Source of the DNA: an uncultured Verrucomicrobiota bacterium
GTDB lineage: Bacteria; Verrucomicrobiota; Kiritimatiellia; CAIVKH01
Direction of reading: 5' to 3'
NCBI GenBank assembly: GCA_937872895.1
Contig: CALMUP010000009.1
Coordinates: forward strand, 124,001 to 188,000
DNA: 64,000 nucleotides
A program made the translations under genes and the position numbers. Positions within the stretch are counted from its first letter, which is position 1. Every line of letters starts with the position of its first letter. This document shows, one piece after another, positions 26,007-34,806 of the stretch. The notes under the pieces are model-generated. The model ran no database searches, was not told the DNA's origin, and saw nothing but the letters and a program-made list of their open reading frames with translations.

Positions 26007-28352
26007 ATGATGAAACAAATGCGTGGTCTGGTGGGGCTGCTGGTGGCGTTGCCGTGTGCGGTGTGGGCCAATGTGGCCTTCTATGAAGGGTTCGCGGTGT
26101 TGCGGCCGGTGCGCGAGGCGCTGACCTTCTACGATACCGATACCCCGACCCTGAATCCCGAATTCAATGGCATCATCTCGTTCGTCGGCGAGGACGAATA
26201 CCTGTTGCTTGGCGGCGAGGTCAAGGCGACCCGCGGGGTGGTGGACAGCAGCGAGACCTTTGCCGGCAACGTCGTCTTGAACTACACGATCAACGGGGGT
26301 CCGACCAACCCGGTCGCCCTGCCGCGTATCCAGACCTCGCCCGATCAATTCCAGGCCGCAAGCACAACCGGCATGGTGAACCTTGCCTCGGCGCTCTCGA
26401 CCGGCAGCAATACCATTCGGGTCTGGTTTACCGGCACCGAGCTGAACCATCCTGTGGCCACCCCCTCGGTCCGCATGCCCGCCACCGGCGCGTACGAGGC
26501 CGTGGTGGTCGTGGTACCCAAGGCTCCGGGCCTGGTCGCCAAGGACGATGCCGGCCATCCGGCCTATGCACGCGGCTTGACCAACAACGCCAACGGTGGC
26601 TTCGGGTTCGGACCGTGGACCAACGTGACCCAGTTGATCAGCGACGGCGCCGCCGGTACGTTCATCGCCTCGAATCCGCCCAATGCCGACCTGAACCACA
26701 TCGCCACCGAAAGCCTCGCCTGGGCCTTGTTCGCGAACGAGGGCGGAACCGGTGGCAACGACATCCAGATTGCCGCCGCCTACCGGCCGCTGGGTTCGCC
26801 GCTCGCCCTCGGCCAGACCCTGTCCTTCGACCTCGAGCACGGCGGGATCCAGTCCGGATCACTGAACGCGAACAATCCCCCGCGCAACGGCGGTTTTGTC
26901 GGGGTCGGCCTGCGTTTCGGCGGTCCCACCCAATCCTACGACCCCGATCCGATCTCCGCCTTCGGCGGTCTGAACGACATCGTGCTGTTCGGGTTCCGCG
27001 GCGGTGACAGCGAGTATGTCATCATGGACGTCCAGCAAACCAGCGGACGCCCCACCGGTCTCCCGTTCACCACCAACGGCGTGCGTGTGAACATCACCCG
27101 CATCCAAACCAACCTGCTTTCCTATGTCGCGACCAGCAAGGGTCCCGGTAGCACCAGTGTCACCTTCACCGCGCAGATCGGCGGGGAGCAACCCCTCGCC
27201 TGGCTCGCCGTCTACAACCGGAACGCCGAGCAGAATGACGTGTTCTTCAACAACCTCCTGATCGAGGATGCTCCGGTGGAAAATCTGCTGGCCTATGATG
27301 ATGCGGCCGACGGTGCCTACGCCGCCGGCTGGACCAACAATGCCAACGGTGGCTTCGGGTTTGCCCCGTGGAGCCTGGGCCTCAACGTCGGCACAGGTGG
27401 CGCAGCCGGCCACTTCCTCGCCACCAATCCGCCAAACACGGACTTGAATGTCATCGATACCGGTCGCCGCGCCTGGGGTGCATACGCCAACAACAGCGGA
27501 AATCCGACGGCCGGCGTGCAGTTCGCCAATGGTTTCCGCGGTTTGGCAGGTGGTGTCGCGCTACTAAAGGGCCAGACCCTCGGTTTCAGTCTCGAGCACG
27601 GCGGCATCGCCTCGGTGAACGGCCAGGTTCAGATCCGGTTGCTCGGCACCCCCACCTTCGTGAACCAGGAGGGTATCGAATTCACCTGGACCTTCAACGG
27701 GGGCTCGACCGACTACACCTTCGCCGATGACCGTTTCGGCCAGCAGGCATCGGCCGTGCCGTTCAGCTTCGACGGCCTGCGTTTCGACTTCACCCTCGTC
27801 GAAGACCAACCCTTCCTCTATGCCCTGCGCGTGGAGTCGTTCGGCACCATCGCCGGCACCCGTTTCTACTACGGGCCGTTGGCTTCCGCGCCGAAGTTCG
27901 TCGATTTCCGCATCCGCGATGTCGAGGAGAACGACGTTTTCTTCAACCGCCTCTATGTGCGCGGGCTCTCCCTCGATAACGATCTCGACGGCATGCCGAA
28001 CGACTGGGAGCAGGCGAACGGCACCGACCCGAACGTGTTCGATGCCTGGGATGATGATGACCTGGACGGCTTCGCAAATCTGGAGGAGTTCATCGCCGGC
28101 ACGGATCCCCAGTCCGCCGCTTCCTTCTTTGTCGCAACCGACCTCGGCACCGGCGAAGGTCAACCGGTCGCGGTCAGCGTGCCGTCCGTCACCGGCCGCG
28201 TGTACACGCTGGAGGTCTCGACGAACCTGCTCTCCGGTACCTGGTCACCCGTACCCGGCCAGGCGAACGTTCCCGGCACGGGCGCCCTGCTGATCCTGAC
28301 CAACACTCCGGCGGACCAGGCGGGATTCCGCCTGAACGTGAAACTGCCCTAA
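26007..28352 (+). CDS. Large secreted protein with duplicated beta-sandwich domains and C-terminal Ca-binding (thrombospondin-3/dockerin-like) segment
   Basis: 781 residues. A signal peptide ends near 'VWA' (residue 21). Two homologous blocks begin 'DDAGHPAYARGLTNNANGGF' and 'DDAADGAYAAGWTNNANGGF', about 250 residues apart, each continuing with 'FG.GPW' or 'FAPW' and an 'LEHGGI' strand. Near the C-terminus 'DNDLDGMPNDWE' and 'DDDDLDGFANLEEF' are calcium-binding loops of the thrombospondin type-3/dockerin-like kind common in this phylum. A final beta-rich domain contains 'YTLEVSTNL'. No catalytic motif is seen; I infer an extracellular or surface structural or binding protein. ATG at 26007 and 26010 are adjacent; either may serve. 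Confidence 0.75.
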   Translation: MMKQMRGLVGLLVALPCAVWANVAFYEGFAVLRPVREALTFYDTDTPTLNPEFNGIISFVGEDEYLLLGGEVKATRGVVDSSETFAGNVVLNYTINGGPTNPVALPRIQTSPDQFQAASTTGMVNLASALSTGSNTIRVWFTGTELNHPVATPSVRMPATGAYEAVVVVVPKAPGLVAKDDAGHPAYARGLTNNANGGFGFGPWTNVTQLISDGAAGTFIASNPPNADLNHIATESLAWALFANEGGTGGNDIQIAAAYRPLGSPLALGQTLSFDLEHGGIQSGSLNANNPPRNGGFVGVGLRFGGPTQSYDPDPISAFGGLNDIVLFGFRGGDSEYVIMDVQQTSGRPTGLPFTTNGVRVNITRIQTNLLSYVATSKGPGSTSVTFTAQIGGEQPLAWLAVYNRNAEQNDVFFNNLLIEDAPVENLLAYDDAADGAYAAGWTNNANGGFGFAPWSLGLNVGTGGAAGHFLATNPPNTDLNVIDTGRRAWGAYANNSGNPTAGVQFANGFRGLAGGVALLKGQTLGFSLEHGGIASVNGQVQIRLLGTPTFVNQEGIEFTWTFNGGSTDYTFADDRFGQQASAVPFSFDGLRFDFTLVEDQPFLYALRVESFGTIAGTRFYYGPLASAPKFVDFRIRDVEENDVFFNRLYVRGLSLDNDLDGMPNDWEQANGTDPNVFDAWDDDDLDGFANLEEFIAGTDPQSAASFFVATDLGTGEGQPVAVSVPSVTGRVYTLEVSTNLLSGTWSPVPGQANVPGTGALLILTNTPADQAGFRLNVKLP

Positions 28353-28417
28353 GCCGGCACGATGCGTTTAATCGTGGTTCGACAACAATAGACGCGTCCA
28401 GAGTCACTCGGTTCCCG

Positions 28418-28442
28418 GTAGAGCCGGCTTTACGCCGGCTAC
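28418..28442. repeat. REP-like hairpin GTAG-AGCCGGC...GCCGGCT-AC
   Basis: The inverted repeat AGCCGGC-TTTAC-GCCGGCT, flanked by GTAG and AC, lies between convergent genes. Two close relatives occur at 46781 and 46827 and a looser one at 921. It may double as a terminator. Confidence 0.6.
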
Positions 28443-28474
28443 CACCGCCAATCGATGGTTTTGCCGCGCGTCTT

Positions 28475-29272
28475 TCAATGCGCAGCGTTCTTTAACTCCG
28501 GCAACCGTTCGGCCAGCCGCGGTATGCGTACGCGTTCGTCGAGCATGCGCTGATCATAAACGAAATCATCGTTGGCTTCGATGCGCCACATCCCCCCGTG
28601 GCGTCGGTTGAGTGCTTGGACGATCTCCACAAATGACCATCGGTCGTTGGCGTTGACGTGGTGGATGCCGGGGTGGGGCGTGGCAACGAGGTCGATCAAG
28701 GCCGCCGCCGTATCGTCCACGAACGAGGTCGCGGGCAACCACCTCCGGCTGGCATGGATGACCCCCTCGTCACGTATCTTCGTCACGAAGAAATCGATCA
28801 TGTTGTTTCCGCCCGGGCCATGTCCGATCTGCCAGCCCAGCCGTGCGATGGTCGCATCGGGATTCGCCCCCGCCACCGCCTGCTCGCCCTTGCGTTTTTC
28901 CCCGCCATAGCCCTCGGTTGCATCGGGTTCCTGCTCCGGACGGAACGGTCCCTTTGCGTGGTCGGTGAATACCATGACCGTGCTCGCATACAGGAAGCGG
29001 ATGCCGCGCTGCCGGCACAGGTGGGCGAGGTGGCCGCTCCAATGCACGTTGACCAGCCAGCCCTCGTTGGGGCGTCCGGTGCCGCTCGATGGAATGGCGA
29101 GGTGGAGCAGGGCGTCCGGGCGCACCGTGGCGAGTTGCCGTTCCGCCGCTGCGTCGTCATCCGGTGGCGCCGCTGCGCGGTCCCAGCCCGTGACCCTGTG
29201 GCCGCCCGCCCGCGCCGCTTCCGCGACCGCGCGTCCGACGGTTCCGTTGTATCCGGTGATCAGTAGATGCAT
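28475..29272 (-). CDS. NAD(P)-dependent sugar epimerase/reductase (extended SDR, RmlD-like)
   Basis: 265 residues. The start 'MHLLITGYNGTVGRAVAEAA' gives the GxxGxxG Rossmann motif at residue 7. The YxxxK active site is probably 'YGGEKRKGE', and 'HLAIPSSG' and 'STVMVF' match the family's central strands. Members act on nucleotide-sugars such as dTDP-4-keto-rhamnose, but this one is divergent and its substrate unknown. ATG at 29272 starts the Rossmann strand, so the in-frame extension to 29341 is discarded. It follows a glycosyltransferase gene by 23 nt in the same direction, suggesting a glycan-synthesis pair. Confidence 0.82.
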   Translation of the reverse strand: MHLLITGYNGTVGRAVAEAARAGGHRVTGWDRAAAPPDDDAAAERQLATVRPDALLHLAIPSSGTGRPNEGWLVNVHWSGHLAHLCRQRGIRFLYASTVMVFTDHAKGPFRPEQEPDATEGYGGEKRKGEQAVAGANPDATIARLGWQIGHGPGGNNMIDFFVTKIRDEGVIHASRRWLPATSFVDDTAAALIDLVATPHPGIHHVNANDRWSFVEIVQALNRRHGGMWRIEANDDFVYDQRMLDERVRIPRLAERLPELKNAAH

Positions 29273-29295
29273 GATGGATTCTCCATGGTCCCGCT

Positions 29296-30306
29296 TCAGG
29301 CGATGCAGAGGAACGTACGCCCTTCGATAAAGCCGCGACAACGCAATTCTTGGGCGATCAGGTCCCGCGCCCCGAGATTGCCCACCGCGGCGAGGACCAG
29401 GCAGGCTTCCGGTCCGGGCAGGGCCTCGGGACCGACCACCGGGCCATCCTGGTTGCGCGTGCCGATCTTGCGCGGATCGATGTCGATGAACGACGCGATC
29501 GAAACGCCCGCCCGCACCAGGGCGCGCACCCGCCGCCGCGTCTCATAGCCCGCACCCCAGACCCACACCGTGCGGCCGAACGGACTTTCCGCATCGAGCC
29601 ACCGCACCAGCGCCTCCGCCTTGACCGCGAAGAAGCGGTCGACCGCATACCGCGGATCGGTGCGGGTCAGCCGTTCCGGCCGGTCGCGCCAGGCGAGCAG
29701 CGGGGCAGGCACCTTCGCGAACCGCACGCCGCACGCCATCCACCGCAGCCACAATTCATAATCCTCCGGGAAATCGCCGGCGCGGTAGCCGCCGTGGCGA
29801 GCGACCAGCTCGCAGCGGAAACACGCCGTCGGATGCACCAGCGGGGCCTCGATGAACCGAGCCCGGAACATCGCCGCATGGTCGAGCAGCGCATTGCTCC
29901 AGGCCACGTAGCGTCGCAGTCCTCCCGGCAAGCCATCCTCGACCACCTGGCATCCCACCACGCCGCACAAAGGATTCTCCTCCAGATGCATCACCTGGCG
30001 CGCCAGGCGTTCCGGATGCATCGTGTCGTCCGCATCCATCCGCGCGATCAGGGGTGCGTCGGCATGGGCCAATGCCAGGTTCAGCGCGGCCACCAGGCCG
30101 GCACCGCCACTGTCCAGCATGACGGTAGGTCCCTGTTCGGCGGCAAACGCCCGTACCACCGCCGTTGATCCATCGCGCGAGCCGTCATCCACGGCCAGCA
30201 ACCGCCAGGGGCGGAACGTCTGCGCCGCGATCGAGGCCAGGCAGGCGGGCAGGGTGTCCTCCGCGTCGCGGTAGGGCAGAACGATATCGACCGGGGGCAC
30301 GTGCAT
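29296..30306 (-). CDS. Family 2 glycosyltransferase with C-terminal Rossmann-like domain
   Basis: 336 residues. Residues about 7-230 form a GT-A domain: 'DIVLPYRDAEDTL', the nucleotide-binding 'VDDGSRDGS', the metal-binding 'RMDADD' and the acceptor-site 'EDYELWLR'. Residues about 245-336 form an added domain beginning 'VWVWGAGYETRRRV', a nucleotide-binding-like strand-loop-helix, and ending in 'VLAAVGNLGARDLIAQEL'. The added domain resembles those that bind a nucleotide or sugar in other glycan enzymes. No membrane segment is present. It is adjacent to an SDR epimerase. Product unknown. Confidence 0.82.
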   Translation of the reverse strand: MHVPPVDIVLPYRDAEDTLPACLASIAAQTFRPWRLLAVDDGSRDGSTAVVRAFAAEQGPTVMLDSGGAGLVAALNLALAHADAPLIARMDADDTMHPERLARQVMHLEENPLCGVVGCQVVEDGLPGGLRRYVAWSNALLDHAAMFRARFIEAPLVHPTACFRCELVARHGGYRAGDFPEDYELWLRWMACGVRFAKVPAPLLAWRDRPERLTRTDPRYAVDRFFAVKAEALVRWLDAESPFGRTVWVWGAGYETRRRVRALVRAGVSIASFIDIDPRKIGTRNQDGPVVGPEALPGPEACLVLAAVGNLGARDLIAQELRCRGFIEGRTFLCIA

Positions 30307-30413
30307 GTTTCTCGGAGCCTAGCGGGTTGTCGCTTGCCTGTCAGGCTCATCCCCGGCCCTTTGTTGAACGAACAGGGCACGCGTTGGTCTAATCGCGCAA
30401 CAACGGGGTGTTT

Positions 30414-31343
30414 ATGAGCAATCCAACGGAATACCGGGCCATCGTGTGCATCTGCCTCCTGGCGACTTTCGCCGACGGAGCCAAGAGCGACGCCGAACGC
30501 GACAAGATCATCGAGGTGCTGAATGGCCTCGGCGTGGATGATGTCAACCTCGCCGGGGTGTACCACGATGTGCTGATGAAGAAGGTGACCCTTGAGGATG
30601 CGTGCGCCTCCCTCACCACCCCCGAAACCCGCCAGCTCGCCTACGAGATGGCGGTGGTGATGTGCGATGCCGACGGATCGACCATCGAAGCCGAACGCAC
30701 CTTCCTCGCATGCCTGGCCTCCCTGCTGAACCTCCCGGAGACCGCCGCCGTCAAGGTGGTCCAACAGGCCGATGCCGTGGCCGCACTGCCGGTTACGCCG
30801 CCAACCACCCCGGATCAACCGGCCGACCATGCGGTCATCGATCCGATGATCATCCGCTATTCGATCCTTACCGGCGCGCTGGAATTGCTCCCGCAATCGC
30901 TGGCCAGCCTCGCCATCCTGCCGTTGCAGGTGAAGATGGTGTACCGCATTGGCCGGCATTTCGGCTTCACCCTCGACGCCGGCCACATCAAGGAATTCAT
31001 TGCCACCATCGGAGTCGGCATGACCGGACAGATGCTCGACGGCATGGCGCGGAAGCTCCTCGGCGGTCTCGCCAAGAAGATGGCCGGCGGGCTGGTAGGC
31101 CAGGTCGCGCGCGGTGCGACCAGCGCCGGGGTGACCTTCGCGGCGACGTGGGCGATCGGTCAAGTGGCCCGCCAGTATTATGCGTCGGGCCGCCGGTTCA
31201 ACACCGGGCAGTTGCGTGAATTGTTCGGCTCGCTCCAGACCCAGGGCAAGCAGGTTTACGACCGGTATGCCGGGGATGTGCAGCAGCGCGCGTCGAACCT
31301 CGATATCGGACAGGTCCTGTCCGGCCGGCTCGACGCACCCTGA
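30414..31343 (+). CDS. TerB-like protein with DUF697-like C-terminal domain
   Basis: 309 residues. The N-terminal 110 residues look like a TerB/tellurite-resistance-type helical bundle, with 'FADGAKSDAERDKI' and the acidic repeat 'MCDADGSTIEAERTFL' that could bind metal. Residues about 150-270 resemble DUF697, normally fused to GTPases, with Gly/Ala-rich hydrophobic helices around 'IGVGMTGQML' and 'GVTFAATWAIGQ'. No GTPase domain is present. I infer membrane association and a stress-related role, weakly. ATG at 30414 is chosen over GTG at 30408 by its position after GGGG. Confidence 0.65.
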   Translation: MSNPTEYRAIVCICLLATFADGAKSDAERDKIIEVLNGLGVDDVNLAGVYHDVLMKKVTLEDACASLTTPETRQLAYEMAVVMCDADGSTIEAERTFLACLASLLNLPETAAVKVVQQADAVAALPVTPPTTPDQPADHAVIDPMIIRYSILTGALELLPQSLASLAILPLQVKMVYRIGRHFGFTLDAGHIKEFIATIGVGMTGQMLDGMARKLLGGLAKKMAGGLVGQVARGATSAGVTFAATWAIGQVARQYYASGRRFNTGQLRELFGSLQTQGKQVYDRYAGDVQQRASNLDIGQVLSGRLDAP

Positions 31344-31349
31344 CCCGAG

Positions 31350-31375
31350 CCGTCCCGCCCGGTTGGGCGGAACGG
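31350..31375. terminator. Bidirectional terminator hairpin between convergent genes
   Basis: CCGTCCCGCCC (31350-31360), loop GGTT and GGGCGGAACGG (31365-31375) form an 11-bp stem with one mismatch, placed between the stops at 31343 and 31400. No U-tract follows. Confidence 0.55.
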
Positions 31376-31399
31376 ACGGACCAGGGGCATCGCGGTCGG

Positions 31400-33310
31400 C
31401 TAGACTGCAGCGATGACCGGCTCTTCCCGCTCGATGCAGGGGTGAGGGATCAACCGCTCGTAGTCGGCTACTTCCGCTCCGGCCAGGCAACGCTCGATGA
31501 TCTGGCGGCCCAGCGGGTTGAGATCCTTGTGCAGGAATTCCTCGAGTTGCCCGTGGAAGAATTCGGTCAGCATCAGCGCGCCAAGATCATAGGCATCCGG
31601 TCCGACTTCCTTTTGTGTTTCAACCCGCAACATGATGCCGGGAATCGTCTGGCCTTCAATCGTGATGCTCTTGAGCGCATAGCCGAGCAGCGGGCAGCGC
31701 GAGGCCGTCACCTGTTCATTGCTGAACTTGGCTCCACCGCGGCGGGCGATGTATTCACGCGCGATCCACTGCGGCATGAACCCGGTTTTCCAGGCGCCGA
31801 TATGCTGGTTCGGGCAGAGGATGTAGCGAACCTTCGGGGTCTCCACAATCTGCTGCAGCAACAGGTTGGCCTGATCCACCTTGCGGCCGGTGGCAAAGGG
31901 CCAATACGAACCTACGCCTTCCGAGCTCATGCCCTCGCTGGCGACGATGCTCGGGTTGGCGTGGCCGCGCGGTGCGACCAAACGCCACAACCAGGCCAAT
32001 GAAGGCGGCAGCAGGTGGAACATGCCGATGATGCCGTAGGAGGGTTTCTCCTTCGTGCAGGGCGGAGTGCGTACTCCGAAGCTGCGCACATCCACCGACA
32101 CCGGCCCGTTGAGAATGCCGGGCACGGCCTTGCGGGGAATGATCACGCGCGGATTCGGGCAGGGTTTTCCGGGCTCGTCCTGAATGTGATCCCAGATCAA
32201 TGCCGTGCTGCCCGGATTCGCCTCGATGTTCAGGAACAATAGCGGCTCCGAGGGGTGAATCGTCATCTCCTCAAGATGCGGATCGACGCCATAACGCGTA
32301 ATATGATTCACCCGGACGAACCAACCTTGTTCGGCATCCATCAGTGCGAGGCGGCCATCGCGACGGGCGAGGGACGGATGACAAAGGGCCATGTCGTCGG
32401 TGACCGGCCGCAAGTCGCAATTGCGCGGCATCACCACGGTGCGGCGTTCGCCGGTCTCCACATTCACGCCCAGCAGCAGGCTTCCGTCCTTTTCGCGGTG
32501 CACTTGTTCCAGCATTTCGCTCTTGCCGCCGCCGCTGGCGCCTTCGTGCATGATGCACACCTTGTTTTCGTACGGCGTGATGACTTGAACCGTGGAGCAG
32601 TGCGCGGTAACCCATTTCTCGCGCTCGCCGAGCGAAAGCAGCACGCCATAAATACCCTTCTTGGCGCTGGGCCCCGGATACAGGTTGTAGCTGAACAGCT
32701 CGTGGCGTTTCTCGCGGCGGTTGTGCACCACCATTTGTTTGCCATCGAAGTGCGTGTGCCGGAACACCGGTGCCACATAGATCACCGCGCGCGGATCAAA
32801 GTTGTGGGGAACTTGATCGCCGTCCAGAATTCCCTGCAAGAGCGCGAGGCCGAGGGCGAAGAATCCGGCATTGGCCGGAGCCACCACCAGGGCATCGGCG
32901 CCTTTACCCGGAGCGCCGGCAAAAAACGGAAACAGGGCAAGCTCCTGTGTTTTCAGCCAATCAAACGTCTCCTTGCGCAACACGGAAAAATCTTTTCCGA
33001 ACTGCTCGCTGTAGCGGGGTTTGTCGGTGGGAAGGTCGTCGGCGATCACCATGCAGTCCGGATCGCGCCGCCGCATGTATGATTCCGTGTAGTTGGCGGC
33101 GATGCCGTTTTTTACCTGGCAGACGTTGACTTCAACAACGCGTCCCTTGCCCGGCACGTCATACGCCACCTCGTGCACGCCATTGACGGCGTCGCGAATG
33201 GCGAGATTGTAGAGGTCGGTTTTATTGCGGGCGACAATGTACCCGGGGCAAGCCGCCAATACTTCCTTCAAATCTCCGGGTATCTCGAAGTCTATGTTTT
33301 CCAATTTCAT
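31400..33310 (-). CDS. PEPCK-like P-loop protein (DUF4914-type)
   Basis: 636 residues. A kinase-type loop 'HEGASGGGKSEM' occurs near residue 250, followed by conserved 'NCDLRPVTDDMA' and 'IPRKAVPGI'. The layout resembles phosphoenolpyruvate carboxykinase, but the P-loop differs from both ATP-type (GLSGTGKT) and GTP-type (FPSACGKTN) enzymes, and the length fits the uncharacterised DUF4914 family. Calling it PEPCK would be unsafe. Base composition is lower in GC than in its neighbours. Start ATG at 33310 has AAAGGA about 8 nt upstream. An intrinsic terminator lies just before this start, so expression is probably controlled by attenuation. Confidence 0.72.
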   Translation of the reverse strand: MKLENIDFEIPGDLKEVLAACPGYIVARNKTDLYNLAIRDAVNGVHEVAYDVPGKGRVVEVNVCQVKNGIAANYTESYMRRRDPDCMVIADDLPTDKPRYSEQFGKDFSVLRKETFDWLKTQELALFPFFAGAPGKGADALVVAPANAGFFALGLALLQGILDGDQVPHNFDPRAVIYVAPVFRHTHFDGKQMVVHNRREKRHELFSYNLYPGPSAKKGIYGVLLSLGEREKWVTAHCSTVQVITPYENKVCIMHEGASGGGKSEMLEQVHREKDGSLLLGVNVETGERRTVVMPRNCDLRPVTDDMALCHPSLARRDGRLALMDAEQGWFVRVNHITRYGVDPHLEEMTIHPSEPLLFLNIEANPGSTALIWDHIQDEPGKPCPNPRVIIPRKAVPGILNGPVSVDVRSFGVRTPPCTKEKPSYGIIGMFHLLPPSLAWLWRLVAPRGHANPSIVASEGMSSEGVGSYWPFATGRKVDQANLLLQQIVETPKVRYILCPNQHIGAWKTGFMPQWIAREYIARRGGAKFSNEQVTASRCPLLGYALKSITIEGQTIPGIMLRVETQKEVGPDAYDLGALMLTEFFHGQLEEFLHKDLNPLGRQIIERCLAGAEVADYERLIPHPCIEREEPVIAAV

Positions 33311-33504
33311 GCTGTAGTCCTTTCGGTTAAACAAAAAAGGCTGAATACACCGGATGGTGTCTTCAGCCTCACTTTCCCGTTGCTCCCCGAGGGCTCAACC
33401 GGAACTTGCCTGTTATGTGAATGGTCGCAGCCTGTGACCTGAGCGGATTACGCTCCCTTCGCACGCTTCGATGCCGGCGACTAGAATAAATCCGCACCGC
33501 CTTG
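33311..33504 (-). promoter_or_regulatory. Structured 5' leader with mutually exclusive hairpins (candidate riboswitch or attenuator)
   Basis: The 194-nt leader contains a hairpin GGTC/GACC near 33425-33441, a GTTG...CAAC hairpin near 33380-33400, and a terminator ending about 22 nt before the start codon. AGCCCTC (plus-strand GAGGGCT, 33389-33395) can pair with GAGGCT (plus-strand AGCCTC, 33365-33370), which would break the terminator's 5' arm. It matches no riboswitch class that I recognise. Confidence 0.5.
33333..33369 (-). terminator. Intrinsic terminator in the leader of the PEPCK-like gene
   Basis: On the minus strand AGGCTGAA pairs with TTCAGCCT and ACACC with GGTGT around a 4-nt loop, 13 bp with one mismatch, followed by six U. 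The start codon is only 22 nt beyond the U-run, so this is an attenuator for the downstream gene, not the end of the DUF2294 transcript alone. Confidence 0.85.
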
Positions 33505-33876
33505 TCAAGCCACTTCGGAAAACTTTCGTTCCAGGGTGAATATGATGATGCGTTCGCCAGATTTTACGCTGATGTCCGTATGCAGGCTGATCGCCTTGAT
33601 CCCCAATTCTTTTTCGATCAGTTCAGCCAGCATGGGGCGGGCTTTTTCAATCATTTCGGTGCGGCTTTGTTTGACAAGATCGCGACCGCGTCCGGTCGGA
33701 TCGGCCGATGCAAGGTGGTGTTCGGCGCGGGTGATGACGCCTTTCATGCGAACCAGCACGAGGTCGTCGATAAGATACGTACGCGCTTCCGTGGGGCCTC
33801 GCCCCATGAACTCGCGTTCGAACCGGATCATCGCTTCCGTGATCCGCGCCTCGACTTCTCCACGACGTGTCTGCAT
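33505..33876 (-). CDS. DUF2294 family protein
   Basis: 123 residues. 'EFMGRGPTEARTYLIDDLVLVRMKG' (given here in part, residues about 21-45) and 'TRAEHHLA' are the DUF2294 signature; the rest contains 'IEKELGIKAISLHTDIS', also family-typical. Members occur in diverse bacteria, sometimes near sodium or stress genes, and their function is unknown. ATG at 33876 begins the conserved protein. The PEPCK-like gene lies downstream on the same strand, behind its attenuator. Confidence 0.8.
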   Translation of the reverse strand: MQTRRGEVEARITEAMIRFEREFMGRGPTEARTYLIDDLVLVRMKGVITRAEHHLASADPTGRGRDLVKQSRTEMIEKARPMLAELIEKELGIKAISLHTDISVKSGERIIIFTLERKFSEVA

Positions 33877-33988
33877 GATACCAGCGTAGCAACCGTCCGC
33901 CGGATGCTTCAAGCGGATCCGGCCGGTTGGGATTGACAGGGAACCTTCTTCCGTTAGGTTATGCGGCGCATGTCACGAAACGTCAATC

Positions 33989-34516
33989 ATGAATTCAACT
34001 GCATACAACAATGGCGGTGCATCCGCCGCGCGATCGGGCTGGTGGACACTGGCTTTCGCGCTGGCGATGTTCTGGCTGGTGATGGTGGAGGGCCGTCTCG
34101 ACGGCTGGTGGTACGCCATACCGGTGGTGGCACTTGCTTGGTGGACCCGTCGCCGGTTGCCGTTGCCGCTGTTCCTCGGCGGTATCCGCCTCGCGGCCTT
34201 GTTCTGGATTGTCCCTCTGTTTGTCCGTGATTCGCTGATCGGCGGGGTTGACGTCGCGCGCCGTGCGCTCCTTCCGGGCCGCCCGCTGGATCCCCACCTG
34301 TATCGCCATGTCTTTCATGTCCATTCGCTGGGTGCCCGCGTATTCCTCGCGCAGATGATCAGCCTGATGCCCGGCACGCTGGCTTGCACAGTGGGTGACA
34401 AGGAGATGCTGGTGCATGCGCTGGCCGGCAGCCGTGATGAGGTGATGGCCGGGGTGGTGCGGGTCGAGCGACGGGTGGCCGCCCTGTTCGGCGAAGCCTG
34501 GGAGACTCCGTCATGA
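33989..34516 (+). CDS. mnhE: Mrp-type antiporter subunit E (MnhE/MrpE)
   Basis: 175 residues with two N-terminal membrane helices (about 18-55) and a further one near 65-85, then a cytoplasmic domain. 'SLMPGTLACTVGD' (residues 130-142) is the MnhE hallmark. It is the first gene of a nine-gene operon for a multisubunit Na+(K+)/H+ antiporter of the Mrp type, in which E, F and G are small accessory subunits required for assembly. Stop overlaps the mnhF start by 4 nt. Confidence 0.9.
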   Translation: MNSTAYNNGGASAARSGWWTLAFALAMFWLVMVEGRLDGWWYAIPVVALAWWTRRRLPLPLFLGGIRLAALFWIVPLFVRDSLIGGVDVARRALLPGRPLDPHLYRHVFHVHSLGARVFLAQMISLMPGTLACTVGDKEMLVHALAGSRDEVMAGVVRVERRVAALFGEAWETPS

Positions 34517-34806
34517 CCGCCTGGTATGCCGCCGCCGCGGTGTTTCTGATGTTGAACCTGATCGCCGGACTCTTCCGCGTGCGCCTGGGTCCGACATCCG
34601 CCGACCGCCTGCTCGCCGCGCAGTTGCTGGGCACCACCGGCACCGCGCTGCTGCTGATCATGGCCGCCTGGTTGGATCTCGACTCGCTGGTGGATACCGC
34701 GATCGTCTTTTCCCTGCTTGCCACCGTGACCCTGCTGGCCTTCGTCTGCCGCATCTGGTCGGAGCTGCCCGAACAGGAATTGGAGGATGTCGATGAACCT
34801 GATTGA
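34513..34806 (+). CDS. mnhF: Mrp-type antiporter subunit F (MnhF/MrpF)
   Basis: 97 residues with three transmembrane helices. 'RVRLGPTSADRLLAAQLLGT' (residues 18-37) is the conserved loop of the MnhF family. Start and stop both overlap neighbouring subunit genes, confirming the operon. Confidence 0.9.
   Translation: MTAWYAAAAVFLMLNLIAGLFRVRLGPTSADRLLAAQLLGTTGTALLLIMAAWLDLDSLVDTAIVFSLLATVTLLAFVCRIWSELPEQELEDVDEPD

Noticed and set aside
31400-33310. Direct annotation as phosphoenolpyruvate carboxykinase
   Set aside because: The P-loop and length do not match the ATP- or GTP-dependent families; kept as PEPCK-like/DUF4914-type.
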